Source: Candidatus Neomarinimicrobium atlanticum (lineage in GTDB: Bacteria > Fidelibacterota > Marinisomatia > Marinisomatales > Marinisomataceae). From it: a stretch of DNA of 64,000 nt. A program made the translations under genes and the position numbers. Each line of letters begins with the position of its first letter. Within the stretch, counting starts at the first letter, position 1. The stretch spans positions 21,448 to 85,447 of the forward strand of contig AQSA01000002.1 in NCBI GenBank assembly GCA_000402815.1, written 5' to 3'. The notes under the pieces are model-generated. The model saw only the letters and a list, made by a program, of their open reading frames with translations, was not told the origin of the DNA and did not search any database. Positions 1 through 9,288 of this stretch are shown piece after piece.

Positions 1-393
1 AACAATCGGTACCCCTGAGTCTTCAGCTACCTTCCTTGCATTAACTTTATCACCCATTAAATTAATAGTATTAGAATCTGGTCCAATAAAACAGAATCCA
101 TTTTCTTCACATATTGCACTGAATTGGGCATTTTCTGCTAGGAATCCATACCCAGGATGAATTGCATCAGCATTAGAAATTTCGGCAGCTGCAATGATTC
201 TAGGTATATTTAAATAGCTTTGCAATGGTGGGCCTTCACCAATACATATTGCTTCATCTGCAAATTTTATATGCAATGAATATTGATCTGCTTTCGAATA
301 AACAGCTACGGTTTTAATACCCATTTCTTTACATGCACGAATCACTCTTATGGCAATCTCGCCTCTATTTGCAATGAGTATTTTTTTGAACAT
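1..393 (-). CDS. accC: Biotin carboxylase subunit of acetyl/acyl-CoA carboxylase, N-terminal 131 residues (cut by window edge)
   Basis: This enzyme carboxylates the biotin on AccB using ATP and bicarbonate, the first half-reaction of malonyl-CoA (or another carboxyacyl-CoA) synthesis. The visible part starts [20 protein letters not shown] and continues through [13 protein letters not shown], both hallmarks of the biotin carboxylase N-domain (pre-ATP-grasp). The ATG lies at 391-393 and the reading frame is open to base 1, so the ATP-grasp domain lies outside the window. It follows accB by 3 bp, the common efp-accB-accC order. Acetyl-CoA carboxylase is most likely, but a propionyl-CoA carboxylase subunit cannot be excluded from this fragment. 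Confidence 0.93.
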   Translation of the reverse strand, partial: MFKKILIANRGEIAIRVIRACKEMGIKTVAVYSKADQYSLHIKFADEAICIGEGPPLQSYLNIPRIIAAAEISNADAIHPGYGFLAENAQFSAICEENGFCFIGPDSNTINLMGDKVNARKVAEDSGVPIV

Positions 394-396
394 ATT

Positions 397-864
397 TTAT
401 TCAGAACAATTTAAGATAAACAAAGGTTGGTCAAATTCAACTGGGCTACCATCTTCAACAAGAATCTCTTTTACAGTTCCACTTCTTTCACATTGAATTT
501 CATTCATAATTTTCATTGCTTCTACAATACACATGGTATCACCTTGACTAACTGAACCATTAATTTGTATAAATGAATCAGAATCTGGATCTGGAGATGA
601 ATAAAATGTTCCAGGCATGGGCGAACGAACAGTGAAAGTATTTGCATCTACTTTAGGAGAAATAATATCTTCTTTATCTAAAGGAGCGCTATGTTTATCT
701 ACGGTTGACGTAACTACATTTGGTGATAGATTGCTAATATCAGAATTTATAATTGGCGGTTTTTTAGTAACTTTTATTTTTCTAAACCAAAATCTGACTT
801 CTATTTCATTTATGTCACTATTTTCTAGTATATATATAACTTCTTTTAGTTTGTCTTTCCACAT
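397..864 (-). CDS. accB: Biotin carboxyl carrier protein (BCCP)
   Basis: This 155-residue protein carries the biotin that AccC carboxylates and the carboxyltransferase uses. The C-terminal lipoyl/biotinyl domain covers about residues 78-153 and contains the biotinylation motif EAMKIMNEI, with Lys118 as the expected biotinyl lysine. Pro and Ser/Thr-rich residues 36-75 form the usual flexible linker after a short N-terminal region. The length matches AccB of other bacteria. It sits 4 bp downstream of efp and 3 bp upstream of accC, so the three genes are probably co-transcribed. Confidence 0.95.
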   Translation of the reverse strand: MWKDKLKEVIYILENSDINEIEVRFWFRKIKVTKKPPIINSDISNLSPNVVTSTVDKHSAPLDKEDIISPKVDANTFTVRSPMPGTFYSSPDPDSDSFIQINGSVSQGDTMCIVEAMKIMNEIQCERSGTVKEILVEDGSPVEFDQPLFILNCSE

Positions 865-868
865 AAGA

Positions 869-1438
869 TTATTGCTTTACTCTTTCAGAATAAGTACCAG
901 TCTTTGTGTCAATTTTTAAAGAATCGCCCTCATTGATAAATAAAGGTACTTGAAGCTCAAGTCCTGTTTCCATTTTAGCTGGCTTTGTTGCATTTGTTGC
1001 TGTATTTCCTCTATGTCCAGGATCTGTCTGAATAACCTTTAGAATTACTTTTGCTGGAAGATTAATATTAATAATATCGTCTCCATCAAAGACAAGATCT
1101 ATATTCTCTCCCTCCTTAATGTATTTATGGCCATCCTGCATCATTAACTCAGAAACTTCGACCTGATTAAAAGTTTGATTATCCATAAAAATATAGCTAG
1201 ATGCATCTTTATATAAATATTGGAATTGACTGGAAGTGACCCTAATAAACTCTAACTTTACTCCAGCATTAAAAGTTTGATCAATCACTTTACCTGACTG
1301 AATATCTTTTAATTTTGTTCTAACGAATGCTGGGCCTTTTCCTGGCTTTACGTGCTGAAACTCTACAACTTTCATTCTTGAGTTTTTAAAGTTTAATATA
1401 GATCCGTTTTTTATATCTGCCGTTGTACTCATAGTCAT
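869..1438 (-). CDS. efp: Translation elongation factor P
   Basis: EF-P binds stalled ribosomes between the P and E sites and promotes peptide bonds at consecutive prolines. The 189-residue protein has the three-domain EF-P layout. The loop [11 protein letters not shown] places Lys34 at the position that is beta-lysylated in Escherichia coli EF-P, so an EpmA/EpmB-type modification is possible, but no modifying enzyme is visible in this window. Two in-frame ATGs (1438 and 1432) are possible starts. The gene heads the efp-accB-accC group. Confidence 0.96.
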   Translation of the reverse strand: MTMSTTADIKNGSILNFKNSRMKVVEFQHVKPGKGPAFVRTKLKDIQSGKVIDQTFNAGVKLEFIRVTSSQFQYLYKDASSYIFMDNQTFNQVEVSELMMQDGHKYIKEGENIDLVFDGDDIININLPAKVILKVIQTDPGHRGNTATNATKPAKMETGLELQVPLFINEGDSLKIDTKTGTYSERVKQ

Positions 1439-1459
1439 AACTTAATTTATTTAATTACT

Positions 1460-2329
1460 TTATAATAGTTTTCTTACAATTTTTTTTGCTAATTCTAAAT
1501 CATATTTTTTTTCAGTTTCACTGTATTCTTTATTTGCAAATTTTACTGAATCAATTTTTTCTAATAGGCTTAATAAATCTTTATCATCAAAAAAAGTTTT
1601 TAATTCTTGTGAGGTCATTTCAAACGAAATAATATAAAATTGATTTTCCAGATATTTCTTTAGAATTACTGAAAGCTTATTATAAAAAACTTCAGACGAT
1701 ATATCTTTAAACTTTAAGTTATTTAACTTTTTAACTGAATCTTTTTTTGGATCTTTATTAAAAAATTTAATTGAATTTAAAGAAATATTACTATCTCTTT
1801 TTTTCCATAGATAGCATATAAACAGAAAGAGGATAATTATAATTAATATCAAAGCTAGTCTGTATTTCTCATAAGGGAATCTAATCTCTTTTATAGGCTT
1901 ATCACTTTGAATATTAATTATAGAACTATCAATGACAGAATCAACATTTATATGCAAAGAGTCTGTACTAAATATTGTGATGTCAGTAGAATCTGGAAAG
2001 TTAACACTAAGAAGATATGGCGGGATAACTACTTTACCGGTATCCCAGAATGTTATTTCAAAATTAATATTCAAAGATTCATATAAGGTATCTATTGTTG
2101 AGCTTTTGATTATGACTTTAGACGAATCAGATATCCATAGCGAAGAATCAGACCATTGCATTTCTTCAATAAAATAATGCTCATCAAGATTATCAATATT
2201 AATATTCAGATTTACAGGATACCCAATTTCTGTTTTTTCAAGATCTAGCTCATAACTTAAATTGGTATCTTTTAAATTATTCGAACAGCTAAATAGTAAA
2301 AATAAACAAGATATAATAACTATATTCAT
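1460..2329 (-). CDS. BatD-like membrane-anchored lipoprotein
   Basis: I place the start at the ATG at 2329, not at the longer in-frame extension to 2443. From there the protein opens with a lipoprotein signal (hydrophobic run ending LLFSC, Cys15), and the gene begins 4 bp after the DUF58 stop. The 289-residue product has an N-terminal beta-rich region, then a membrane segment near residues 157-175 (LALILIIIILFLFICYLW), then a cytoplasmic helical tail. That tail contains YLENQFYIISFEMTSQELKTF, which resembles the C-terminal part of BatD/DUF4381 proteins. Such proteins accompany MoxR ATPases and DUF58 proteins, as here. The exact role is unknown; a cell-envelope stress or protein-maturation function is inferred only from context. 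Confidence 0.7.
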   Translation of the reverse strand: MNIVIISCLFLLFSCSNNLKDTNLSYELDLEKTEIGYPVNLNINIDNLDEHYFIEEMQWSDSSLWISDSSKVIIKSSTIDTLYESLNINFEITFWDTGKVVIPPYLLSVNFPDSTDITIFSTDSLHINVDSVIDSSIINIQSDKPIKEIRFPYEKYRLALILIIIILFLFICYLWKKRDSNISLNSIKFFNKDPKKDSVKKLNNLKFKDISSEVFYNKLSVILKKYLENQFYIISFEMTSQELKTFFDDKDLLSLLEKIDSVKFANKEYSETEKKYDLELAKKIVRKLL

Positions 2330-2333
2330 AAAC

Positions 2334-3212
2334 TTAAGTGCGTTTAGCTCTTCTTTTGAAAAAGCGAGTAAGTGCCTTAATATAATCTTCATTAGTTCCA
2401 ATTTGTAGCAAATCAAAACCAATATTTTTACATCTTTGCGCAAAAGTATTTAATTTTTTAGAAAAGTCTTTCGAAAAATCTGATCGCACTTTTTCATTAG
2501 ATGTATCAATCCATACTCGTTCATTTGATTCAGAATTATGCACTTTTATTAAACCTAAATCTGGGAATTCTTTTTCAAAAAGGTCATATATTTGTATACC
2601 TATTACATCATGATTAAAGTTTAAATATTTCATTTCTGTCCAAAAATTATCATCTATAAAATCTGATATTACAAACATAACATTTTTTCTTCTAGAAATC
2701 TTGCTTGCAAATTCAAGAGCGTTTTTAATAGATGTTTGACTTTGCTTTTTATCATAATCATGATTGACAAGATCAGTAATTAAGCGAAGCACATGTGATC
2801 TACCTTTTTTTGGAGGTATATATTTAACTATATCATCGCTAAAAAGAATCAAACCGACTTTATCGTTATTTTTTATAGCAGAAAATCCTAACATTGCTGC
2901 AATCTCAACTCCTAAATCAATCTTCAATTTGCTTTTAGACCCAAAAACACCCGAACTACTAACATCAATAAGAAGTAGAACTGTTAGCTCTCTCTCTTCT
3001 TCAAAAACTTTTATATGAGGCTTTCCAGTTCTTGCTGTAACGTTCCAATCGATAAATCTGACATCATCTCCATGTTCATACTCTCTTACTTCTGAGAAAG
3101 TCATACCACGACCTTTAAAATTTGAATGATAATCTCCGCCAAAAAAATCATTTACAATATTCTTGGTTCTGATTTCTATTTGACGAACTTTTTTTAGTAT
3201 TTCTTTAGACAT
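2334..3212 (-). CDS. DUF58 / von Willebrand-like protein of the MoxR cluster
   Basis: This 292-residue protein belongs to the DUF58 family, which is normally encoded beside MoxR AAA+ ATPases. The diagnostic segment VRFIDWNVTARTGKPHIK lies near residues 51-68. It is followed by a vWA-like domain whose metal-ion-dependent adhesion site begins LLLIDVSSSG (DxSxS). It has no membrane segment, so it is likely a cytoplasmic adaptor or substrate of the MoxR ATPase encoded 9 bp upstream. The BatD-like lipoprotein follows after 4 bp. No BatA/BatB vWA membrane proteins are in the window. Confidence 0.88.
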   Translation of the reverse strand: MSKEILKKVRQIEIRTKNIVNDFFGGDYHSNFKGRGMTFSEVREYEHGDDVRFIDWNVTARTGKPHIKVFEEERELTVLLLIDVSSSGVFGSKSKLKIDLGVEIAAMLGFSAIKNNDKVGLILFSDDIVKYIPPKKGRSHVLRLITDLVNHDYDKKQSQTSIKNALEFASKISRRKNVMFVISDFIDDNFWTEMKYLNFNHDVIGIQIYDLFEKEFPDLGLIKVHNSESNERVWIDTSNEKVRSDFSKDFSKKLNTFAQRCKNIGFDLLQIGTNEDYIKALTRFFKRRAKRT

Positions 3213-3221
3213 AAATTAAAA

Positions 3222-4220
3222 TTATGGAACAGGAATTTCTTTAAATAGCTGATCAATCAATTCCTCTGATGTCACTTCTTCTGCCTCTGCTTCATATGAC
3301 AACAACATTCTATGCCTTAAGACATCTTTTCCTATATATCTAACATCTTCAGGAATAACATATCCTCTTCCATCTATAAATGCTTTTGCTTTAGCTGCTA
3401 ATACTAAATTGATAGATGCTCGCGGAGAGGCTCCAAAACTAATCAAATCTTTCAACTGGCCTAATTTAAATTTTTCGGGGTTCCTTGTAGCAAATACTAT
3501 ATTTAGTATATAATCTAAAATTTTAGGTGCAATATAAATATCATTAAGAAGGGATTGAGCCTCTAAAATTGTTTTAGAGTTAACTACAGATTTCTGTGTT
3601 GTATCTATATTAGTTCTAGCTACCCTGGACAAAATTTCTTTCTCTTCTTCCATCGAAGGGTAATCAACAAGAACTTTTAACATGAAACGGTCTACCTGTG
3701 CTTCTGGCAGTGGATATGTCCCTTCTTGCTCAATCGGATTTTGTGTTGCCAGCACAAGAAAAGGTAGATCTAATTTAAAAGTTTCTTCTCCAATTGTAAT
3801 TTGTCTTTCTTGCATTGCTTCAAGCAAAGCACTTTGAACTTTAGAGGGCGCTCTATTAATTTCATCTGCTAATATAATATTAGAAAAAATTGGTCCCTTC
3901 TTTGTCATAAAATCACCAGTCTTTTGATTGTATATTAAAGTTCCAAGCAAGTCAGCTGGCAACATGTCAGGGGTAAATTGAATTCTTTTAAATTCTGAAT
4001 TAATTAAGTTAGCTACAGTATTGATAGTTAGAGTTTTCGCTAAACCAGGAACACCTTCTAATAAAATATGACCATTAGATATTACAGATATTAGAATTTT
4101 ATCTATAAGTTCATCCTGTCCAACAATTACCCTTCCAATACCTTCTTTCAAATCTTTAACAAATACTGACTTTGTTGCAATTTTTGAATTAAGTCGATTT
4201 AGTGCATCCTTATTCATCAT
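3222..4220 (-). CDS. MoxR-family AAA+ ATPase
   Basis: A 332-residue chaperone-like ATPase. The Walker A motif is GVPGLAKT (residues 56-63) and Walker B is IILADEINRAP (residues 115-125), followed by the ATQNPIEQEGTYPLPEAQ segment typical of MoxR proteins. MoxR ATPases are thought to help vWA/DUF58 partners mature or insert metal or protein targets; the client here is unknown. Two adjacent ATGs are possible starts. The start overlaps the end of the AsmA-like gene by 11 bp (ATGATGAATAA) and the AAGGA upstream lies inside that gene, so translation is probably coupled. Confidence 0.92.
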   Translation of the reverse strand: MMNKDALNRLNSKIATKSVFVKDLKEGIGRVIVGQDELIDKILISVISNGHILLEGVPGLAKTLTINTVANLINSEFKRIQFTPDMLPADLLGTLIYNQKTGDFMTKKGPIFSNIILADEINRAPSKVQSALLEAMQERQITIGEETFKLDLPFLVLATQNPIEQEGTYPLPEAQVDRFMLKVLVDYPSMEEEKEILSRVARTNIDTTQKSVVNSKTILEAQSLLNDIYIAPKILDYILNIVFATRNPEKFKLGQLKDLISFGASPRASINLVLAAKAKAFIDGRGYVIPEDVRYIGKDVLRHRMLLSYEAEAEEVTSEELIDQLFKEIPVP

Positions 4221-5409
4221 TTTCCTTTTTTATAATATGCTGAGCTTCAAAAGTGCTATTTGTCAACGGCACTAAAAACCCATTACTTTTCTTTATATTC
4301 AGCTCTCCAGCTAAATCTAATACATTTTTTCCAGAGATTGAGACTCTTAAATCTGTTATTCCATTGAGGTTACTATTATCTAGCATTGCAAAATATATAT
4401 CTGTTCCATTTACTGTTAAATCTAAATATGGTTCCAATATTTCTTCAAAATTAATAGTTCCTGAAACTTGTAAATTTGGTTCTTTCTGAAGCTTTAATCT
4501 TACTTTTGGATTAGTTACAGAGCCTAGCAAATTAACTTGTCCTATATTGTTTATAATATTTAAATCTAAGCTGAGATTTCTGATAGATTCAGGCTTCAGA
4601 TTTACTGGAAATTTTATTAGATCCATTTTTGTATCTCTTACCCTTAAAATGCCATTTAATATTTGAGTATTTTCGTCCGTTGAAAAATCTGGATCTTTTA
4701 TATTTATATCAAAATAAACTGACTCATTTTTATCTTCAAGTAAGGATACGTCTTCGAATAATCTTCCTATATAATAAGCTGGAAAGTCTTTATGTGACTG
4801 TATATCTAGAGAATAACTTTGAATATCTGATCTATTATTAGATTGATTAATGTTTAAGGATATAGAAAATTTTCCTATCTCTGAATCACCATCAAATAAT
4901 ATTCCATTGTCTGCATTGATGCTCAATGGAAAAAAATTATTGTCTTTTAGTGTATCTCCACTAGCCATACTATCAAAATATTTGATATTTAGAACCGGCT
5001 CTTTTAGATGAACGTTAACACTGCCAATCAAAGAATATAGTATCTTCTCGGTATTAAAAAAATTATTACCCAATAGCATAATATTTGTATAGGATAAACT
5101 GGTCCGTAGAGATGCATTGTTTGCACTTATAAACCTATCATCACTTTTATTGATTGTAATATCTTTAAATAAAAGATACACATCTATCTTGTCGGTATTT
5201 GCAATAAGATTAATCGTAGATGATGAATCAAAATCAATATTATACTGTTTTGATAAAGATGCAATAGTGGGGTTTGATTTATTAATTTCAAATTCAAGCC
5301 CTTTCCCTATATATACATATAAAGAAACACTAATAATCACAATGAACAAAAAAAAAGTTAGTGCTATGCTTAGAAATGTTTTTAGTATTTTGTTTATTAG
5401 GCTATTCAT
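4210..5409 (-). CDS. AsmA/TamB-like membrane-anchored envelope protein
   Basis: A 399-residue protein with one N-terminal membrane anchor (about residues 11-33) and a long periplasmic region of beta-strand repeats. The pattern recalls AsmA/TamB-type proteins, which bridge the envelope for lipid transport or outer-membrane protein assembly: repeated short strands such as LNGILRVRDTKMDL and a late segment ITDLRVSISGKNVLDLAGEL. It is much shorter than TamB (usually over 1000 residues) and does not show a clear C-terminal DUF490 core, so it may be a short AsmA-like member. A 13-bp inverted repeat flanks its ribosome-binding region and start codon (see 5394-5442). Family assignment is by pattern only. 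Confidence 0.5.
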   Translation of the reverse strand: MNSLINKILKTFLSIALTFFLFIVIISVSLYVYIGKGLEFEINKSNPTIASLSKQYNIDFDSSSTINLIANTDKIDVYLLFKDITINKSDDRFISANNASLRTSLSYTNIMLLGNNFFNTEKILYSLIGSVNVHLKEPVLNIKYFDSMASGDTLKDNNFFPLSINADNGILFDGDSEIGKFSISLNINQSNNRSDIQSYSLDIQSHKDFPAYYIGRLFEDVSLLEDKNESVYFDINIKDPDFSTDENTQILNGILRVRDTKMDLIKFPVNLKPESIRNLSLDLNIINNIGQVNLLGSVTNPKVRLKLQKEPNLQVSGTINFEEILEPYLDLTVNGTDIYFAMLDNSNLNGITDLRVSISGKNVLDLAGELNIKKSNGFLVPLTNSTFEAQHIIKKENDE

Positions 5410-5442
5410 TTGCTCAAAAACTAACCATTAATAGCCTAATAA
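5394..5442 (-). repeat. 13-bp perfect inverted repeat enclosing the start codon of the AsmA-like gene
   Basis: TTATTAGGCTATT at 5394-5406 is the exact reverse complement of AATAGCCTAATAA at 5430-5442, with a 23-nt loop. On the transcribed (minus) strand the loop carries the weak ribosome-binding region and ends with the ATG of the downstream gene; the 3' arm is codons 2 to about 5. A U-tract does not follow, so it is not a standard terminator. It could be a translational control hairpin, an RNA-processing site separating dnaK from the next gene, or a protein-binding palindrome. Confidence 0.75.
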
Positions 5443-5454
5443 AAAATCTAAAAT

Positions 5455-7365
5455 CTAATCTTCAACAACTTCAAAATCAGCATCTTCGATCTTCTTTTCA
5501 TCTTTCTTTGATGAATCATCCGAAGATGGAGCTTCTTGCATTGGAGGCTCTGTTCCATCAGTAGAATTTGCATACATACTAGAAGACTTAGAACTCCATA
5601 CAGTATTTAAGTTTTCTATTTCTGTCTTGATATCATCGACATTACCAGAAGTATTGGCTGCTTTAAGCTTATCTAAGGCTTCGTTGAGATCTTTTTTATC
5701 ATCTTCGCTTAGTTTATCATCCAAATCTTTCATTTGTTTTTCTGTTTGATAAACTAATTGTTCTCCTTGATTTTTAGTTTCAATCTCTTCTTTCTTAATC
5801 TTGTCTTCAGCTTCATGCTTTTTAGCATCGCTAACCATTTTTTCAATCTCTTGATCAGACAATCCACTTTGAGCTTCTATTCTAATACTTTGCTCTTTAG
5901 AGGTAGCTTTATCTGTAGCTTTTACATTTAAAATACCATCAGCATCCATATCAAATGTTACCTCAATTTGGGGTGTCCCTCGCGGTGCGGGAGGAATACC
6001 ATCTAAGTGAAATCTACCAAGACTTTTATTATCGTTAGCTAATTGTCTTTCTCCTTGAACTACATGAATCTCTACCATTGGTTGATTGTCTGCTGCAGTA
6101 CTAAAGATTTGAGATTTTTGAGTTGGAATAGTAGTATTCTTCTCAATTAAACCTGTTGCAACACCACCCATAGTTTCAATACCTAATGTTAATGGGGTTA
6201 CATCAAGTAATAATACATCATCTACATCACCTGCTAACACACCTGCTTGGATAGCTGCGCCAAGAGCAACAACCTCATCTGGATTAACGCTCTGATTTGG
6301 TTCTTTACCAAATATTTCTTTTACTTTATCTTGAACTGCGGGAATTCTAGTTGAACCACCCACCAAGATTACTTCATTAATATCCTTAGCTGATAGCTTA
6401 GCATCTTTTAATGCTTGCTTACATGGACCAACCACTTTTTCTACAAGGCCTGAAACTAGCTTTTCAAAGGTAGCTCTTGTTAGCGTAATATTAAGATGCT
6501 TTGGCCCTGATGAGTCAGCAGTAATAAATGGCAAATTAATTTCTGTCTGCTTTGAAGACGAAAGTTCTTTTTTAGCACTTTCTGCTGCTTCTTTCAATCT
6601 TTGTAAAGCCATTGGATCTTTTCTTAGATCAATACCTTCATTCTTATTGAATTCATCAGCTAACCAGTCAACAACTTTTTGATCAAAGTCATCTCCACCG
6701 AGCCTTCCATCACCATTACTTGCATTCACCTCAATTGTTTGACCTTCATCATTTAGAATATCCAGAATAGAAATATCAAAAGTACCTCCGCCTAAATCGA
6801 ATACAGCTACTTTTTCATCTTTCTTTTTATCGAACCCATAAGCTAATGATGCAGCAGTTGGTTCATTAATAATTCTTTTGACATTTAACCCTGCAATCTT
6901 TCCAGCATCTTTGGTTGCTTTTCTCTGAGCATCATTAAAATATGCCGGTACAGTAATAACAGCATCCGAAACATCTGTTCCAAGATATTGTTCAGCCATT
7001 TGTTTCATTTTCTGCAATACCATAGCGCTAACTTCTTGTGGCTGGTATTTTTTACTATTTGCTTCGACACTAACTTTCGCGCCATCTGTAGTAACTGTAT
7101 AAGCTACCTCTTTAATATCTTTTTTGATTTCAGCAGGAGTTCTGCCCATAAATCTTTTAATTGAATAAATAGTATTGTTTGGATTAGTTACTGCTTGACG
7201 TTTTGCAGGATCTCCTACTAAACGATCTCCCTCTTTTGTAAAACCTACAACTGACGGTGTAGTTCTTCCTCCTTCAGGACTAGTAATAACAGTTGGCTCT
7301 CCACCCTCCATTACTGCTACACAAGAGTTTGTTGTACCTAAATCAATTCCAATTATTTTTCCCAT
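5455..7365 (-). CDS. dnaK: Chaperone protein DnaK (Hsp70)
   Basis: This ATP-driven chaperone binds exposed hydrophobic peptides in the cytoplasm and works with DnaJ and GrpE. The 636-residue protein starts [20 protein letters not shown], has the phosphate-binding loops [16 protein letters not shown] and [11 protein letters not shown], the linker [19 protein letters not shown], and an acidic tail ending DADFEVVED. The length is normal. The start is fixed by a strong AGGAG about 6 nt upstream. grpE and dnaJ are not adjacent; lolD lies upstream and the AsmA-like gene downstream. A palindrome and short direct repeats upstream may be regulatory. Confidence 0.99.
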   Translation of the reverse strand: MGKIIGIDLGTTNSCVAVMEGGEPTVITSPEGGRTTPSVVGFTKEGDRLVGDPAKRQAVTNPNNTIYSIKRFMGRTPAEIKKDIKEVAYTVTTDGAKVSVEANSKKYQPQEVSAMVLQKMKQMAEQYLGTDVSDAVITVPAYFNDAQRKATKDAGKIAGLNVKRIINEPTAASLAYGFDKKKDEKVAVFDLGGGTFDISILDILNDEGQTIEVNASNGDGRLGGDDFDQKVVDWLADEFNKNEGIDLRKDPMALQRLKEAAESAKKELSSSKQTEINLPFITADSSGPKHLNITLTRATFEKLVSGLVEKVVGPCKQALKDAKLSAKDINEVILVGGSTRIPAVQDKVKEIFGKEPNQSVNPDEVVALGAAIQAGVLAGDVDDVLLLDVTPLTLGIETMGGVATGLIEKNTTIPTQKSQIFSTAADNQPMVEIHVVQGERQLANDNKSLGRFHLDGIPPAPRGTPQIEVTFDMDADGILNVKATDKATSKEQSIRIEAQSGLSDQEIEKMVSDAKKHEAEDKIKKEEIETKNQGEQLVYQTEKQMKDLDDKLSEDDKKDLNEALDKLKAANTSGNVDDIKTEIENLNTVWSSKSSSMYANSTDGTEPPMQEAPSSDDSSKKDEKKIEDADFEVVED

Positions 7366-7483
7366 AAAAATCTCCTAATATTTTAGTTTTAACTATTTAA
7401 TAGATGCAAAGAGTATGCCAAGACAATAAATATGACATATATGACAATTTATATGCCATTAAGGCATATAGAAGCTTTTTATT
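7366..7483 (-). promoter_or_regulatory. Intergenic region upstream of dnaK with palindrome and short repeats
   Basis: This 118-bp gap separates lolD from dnaK. It contains a perfect palindrome at 7450-7470 (TATATGCC, 5-nt spacer, GGCATATA) followed toward dnaK by two copies of ATATGAC-like sequence (about 7430-7446). A possible sigma-70-like promoter on the minus strand is TTGTCT, 18 nt, TATTAA (about 7396-7425). The palindrome is not followed by a U-run in the lolD direction. It differs from the CIRCE/HrcA operator consensus. A heat-shock operator is an inference. Confidence 0.4.
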
Positions 7484-8143
7484 TTATAATTCTATGAGTG
7501 TTCCGTCATATAGGTTCATTTTCTTATCACCTATACTAAATACTTTTTCATCATGTGTCGCAATAACAAAAGTTAGATTAAAATCGTTTTTTAACTTTTG
7601 AAATAAATCAATCATCTTAATGGCGTTCTTCTCATCTAAATTTCCTGTAGGCTCATCTGCTATGACAATTGATGGCTTGTTTATAATAGCTCTCATTACA
7701 GACACTCTTTGCTTTTCTCCTCCTGATAAATCAAGAGGAAAAGATTTCTTACGATCTGATAAATCAAAATATTCAAATAACTTATTTAAATAATCTGAGT
7801 CACTATTTTTACCTGCAATAAGAGTTGGAATAGTAACATTTTCAACAATATTAAGTTCTGCAATTAGATTGTGAAACTGAAATACAAATCCAATATGCTT
7901 ATTTCTAATTGAATCATAATTGTTAATTGTTTTCAGATTATTATTGTTTATTACTATTTCACCACTATCTGGTTGATCGAGAGTTCCTAATAAACTTAAT
8001 AAGGTAGACTTACCAGATCCAGATGCACCTTTGATGGTTAATATGTTTCCTTTATCAAGATCAAAATTTACACCCTTCAACACTTGAAGAGTTTTATCTC
8101 CATCTTTAAAAGTTTTTTTAATATTTCTAGCAGATAATATCAT
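7484..8143 (-). CDS. lolD: ABC transporter ATP-binding protein, LolD type
   Basis: The 219-residue ATPase has Walker A GASGSGKS (residues 39-46), the ABC signature LSGGEKQR (139-146), Walker B IVIADEPTGNLD (159-170) and an H-loop ATHDEK. It belongs to the MacB/LolD class that powers FtsX-like permeases. Its start overlaps the stop of the upstream permease gene by 4 bp (ATGA), and two LolC/E-type permeases precede it. The complex most likely extracts lipoproteins from the inner membrane toward LolA. Confidence 0.88.
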   Translation of the reverse strand: MILSARNIKKTFKDGDKTLQVLKGVNFDLDKGNILTIKGASGSGKSTLLSLLGTLDQPDSGEIVINNNNLKTINNYDSIRNKHIGFVFQFHNLIAELNIVENVTIPTLIAGKNSDSDYLNKLFEYFDLSDRKKSFPLDLSGGEKQRVSVMRAIINKPSIVIADEPTGNLDEKNAIKMIDLFQKLKNDFNLTFVIATHDEKVFSIGDKKMNLYDGTLIEL

Positions 8144-9288
8144 ATATTTTTATTTATCAATTGAATTGGGCTTATCTTTTTAATAAGCATTAAAGGTAAT
8201 GTAGCAAATAATCCAATTATTACTATAGAATAAAATAATAACAAAGCAATATCATTGAAACTAACTACCATAGGAAGTTTGCTAACTAAATAGAAGTCTG
8301 GATTTAACATAAATATACCAAATGTGTTTTGTAGAAATATGACCAATAAAGCAAATAAAATTCCACTTAAAATAGCGGTGACTGCTAAGAGATAGCCATA
8401 TACTAAAAATATACCAGATATGTTATTTTTACTCATTCCAAAAGTACTCAAAATTGCCATCTCTCTTGTTTTCTTAGTTGCAATTTGCATTACAGAAGAA
8501 GATAGGTTGAATGAAGCAACGACTATAATAAGAAACAATGTAAAGAATGTAATCTTTTTCTCAATTTCAGTAGCATCAAATAACTGCTTATTCCTTTCTT
8601 TCCATGAAACAATTTTTTTATTAGGCAAAGGTATAATATTATCAATATTTCCAATGATTTCAATATCAGTAAACTTCTTATCAGGAAAATGATAATCCTT
8701 TGATACCGCAAACACTAAAAATTCATCAGATCTTAATATTCTATTTTTGAATATATCTTTTATAACTAATTGTTGAATATATGGCATTGCTAAATAACTC
8801 ATATTTAGGTTAGTACTATAAATTGATATAGAATCGCCTATACTAAAATCCATTCTATCAGCTAAAGATTTACCAATTATAATTTCTCCATGATTTAGGT
8901 CTTGGCTATCTGAAAATAACTCTAAATCATAAAAATTTTTAAATTTTGAGCTATCTACACTCTTCACATTGACTAATGATTGCTTTTTATTTTTTGATAT
9001 AAAAAATTCTTCTTCATAATACGGAGCGTATTGGATACCGTTTTTTTCAAAAATATCTACTAATTCTTTATCACTAGCATAATCAAAAGTATTGATAGCG
9101 TAATCTCCATATATCTTCTTTGTTTCATTTTCTAGTATACCTTGAAAACCGTTAAGAACAGCTACTGAAAGAATAATTGATGCAGCACCTATAAATAAGC
9201 CTACAAAAGATATAATATTGATCATACCTCCTTCTAACATATTTCTTGGCATTAGAAAGCGCCTTGCTATTAATAAAATTACATTCAT
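8140..9288 (-). CDS. LolC/LolE-family lipoprotein-releasing permease (second copy)
   Basis: A 382-residue inner-membrane protein with an N-terminal membrane segment (about residues 22-45), a periplasmic MacB-like domain of roughly 200 residues and three C-terminal membrane segments of the FtsX domain, including FFTLFLIIVVASFNLSSSV and a conserved-type MAILSTFGMS turn. That is the four-helix LolC/LolE architecture. It overlaps lolD by 4 bp and the other permease by 1 bp, so the three are translationally coupled. The sequence alone does not tell whether it plays the LolC (LolA-binding) or LolE (lipoprotein-binding) role. Confidence 0.8.
   Translation of the reverse strand: MNVILLIARRFLMPRNMLEGGMINIISFVGLFIGAASIILSVAVLNGFQGILENETKKIYGDYAINTFDYASDKELVDIFEKNGIQYAPYYEEEFFISKNKKQSLVNVKSVDSSKFKNFYDLELFSDSQDLNHGEIIIGKSLADRMDFSIGDSISIYSTNLNMSYLAMPYIQQLVIKDIFKNRILRSDEFLVFAVSKDYHFPDKKFTDIEIIGNIDNIIPLPNKKIVSWKERNKQLFDATEIEKKITFFTLFLIIVVASFNLSSSVMQIATKKTREMAILSTFGMSKNNISGIFLVYGYLLAVTAILSGILFALLVIFLQNTFGIFMLNPDFYLVSKLPMVVSFNDIALLLFYSIVIIGLFATLPLMLIKKISPIQLINKNI

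Noticed and set aside
2330..2443. Longer start (2443) for the BatD-like gene.
   Set aside because: It would overlap the DUF58 gene by 110 bp and place the lipoprotein signal in the middle of the protein.
5394..5442. Rho-independent terminator after dnaK.
   Set aside because: No U-run follows the stem on the transcribed strand and the loop contains the next start codon.
7450..7470. CIRCE operator for HrcA.
   Set aside because: The sequence of both arms differs from the TTAGCACTC/GAGTGCTAA consensus.
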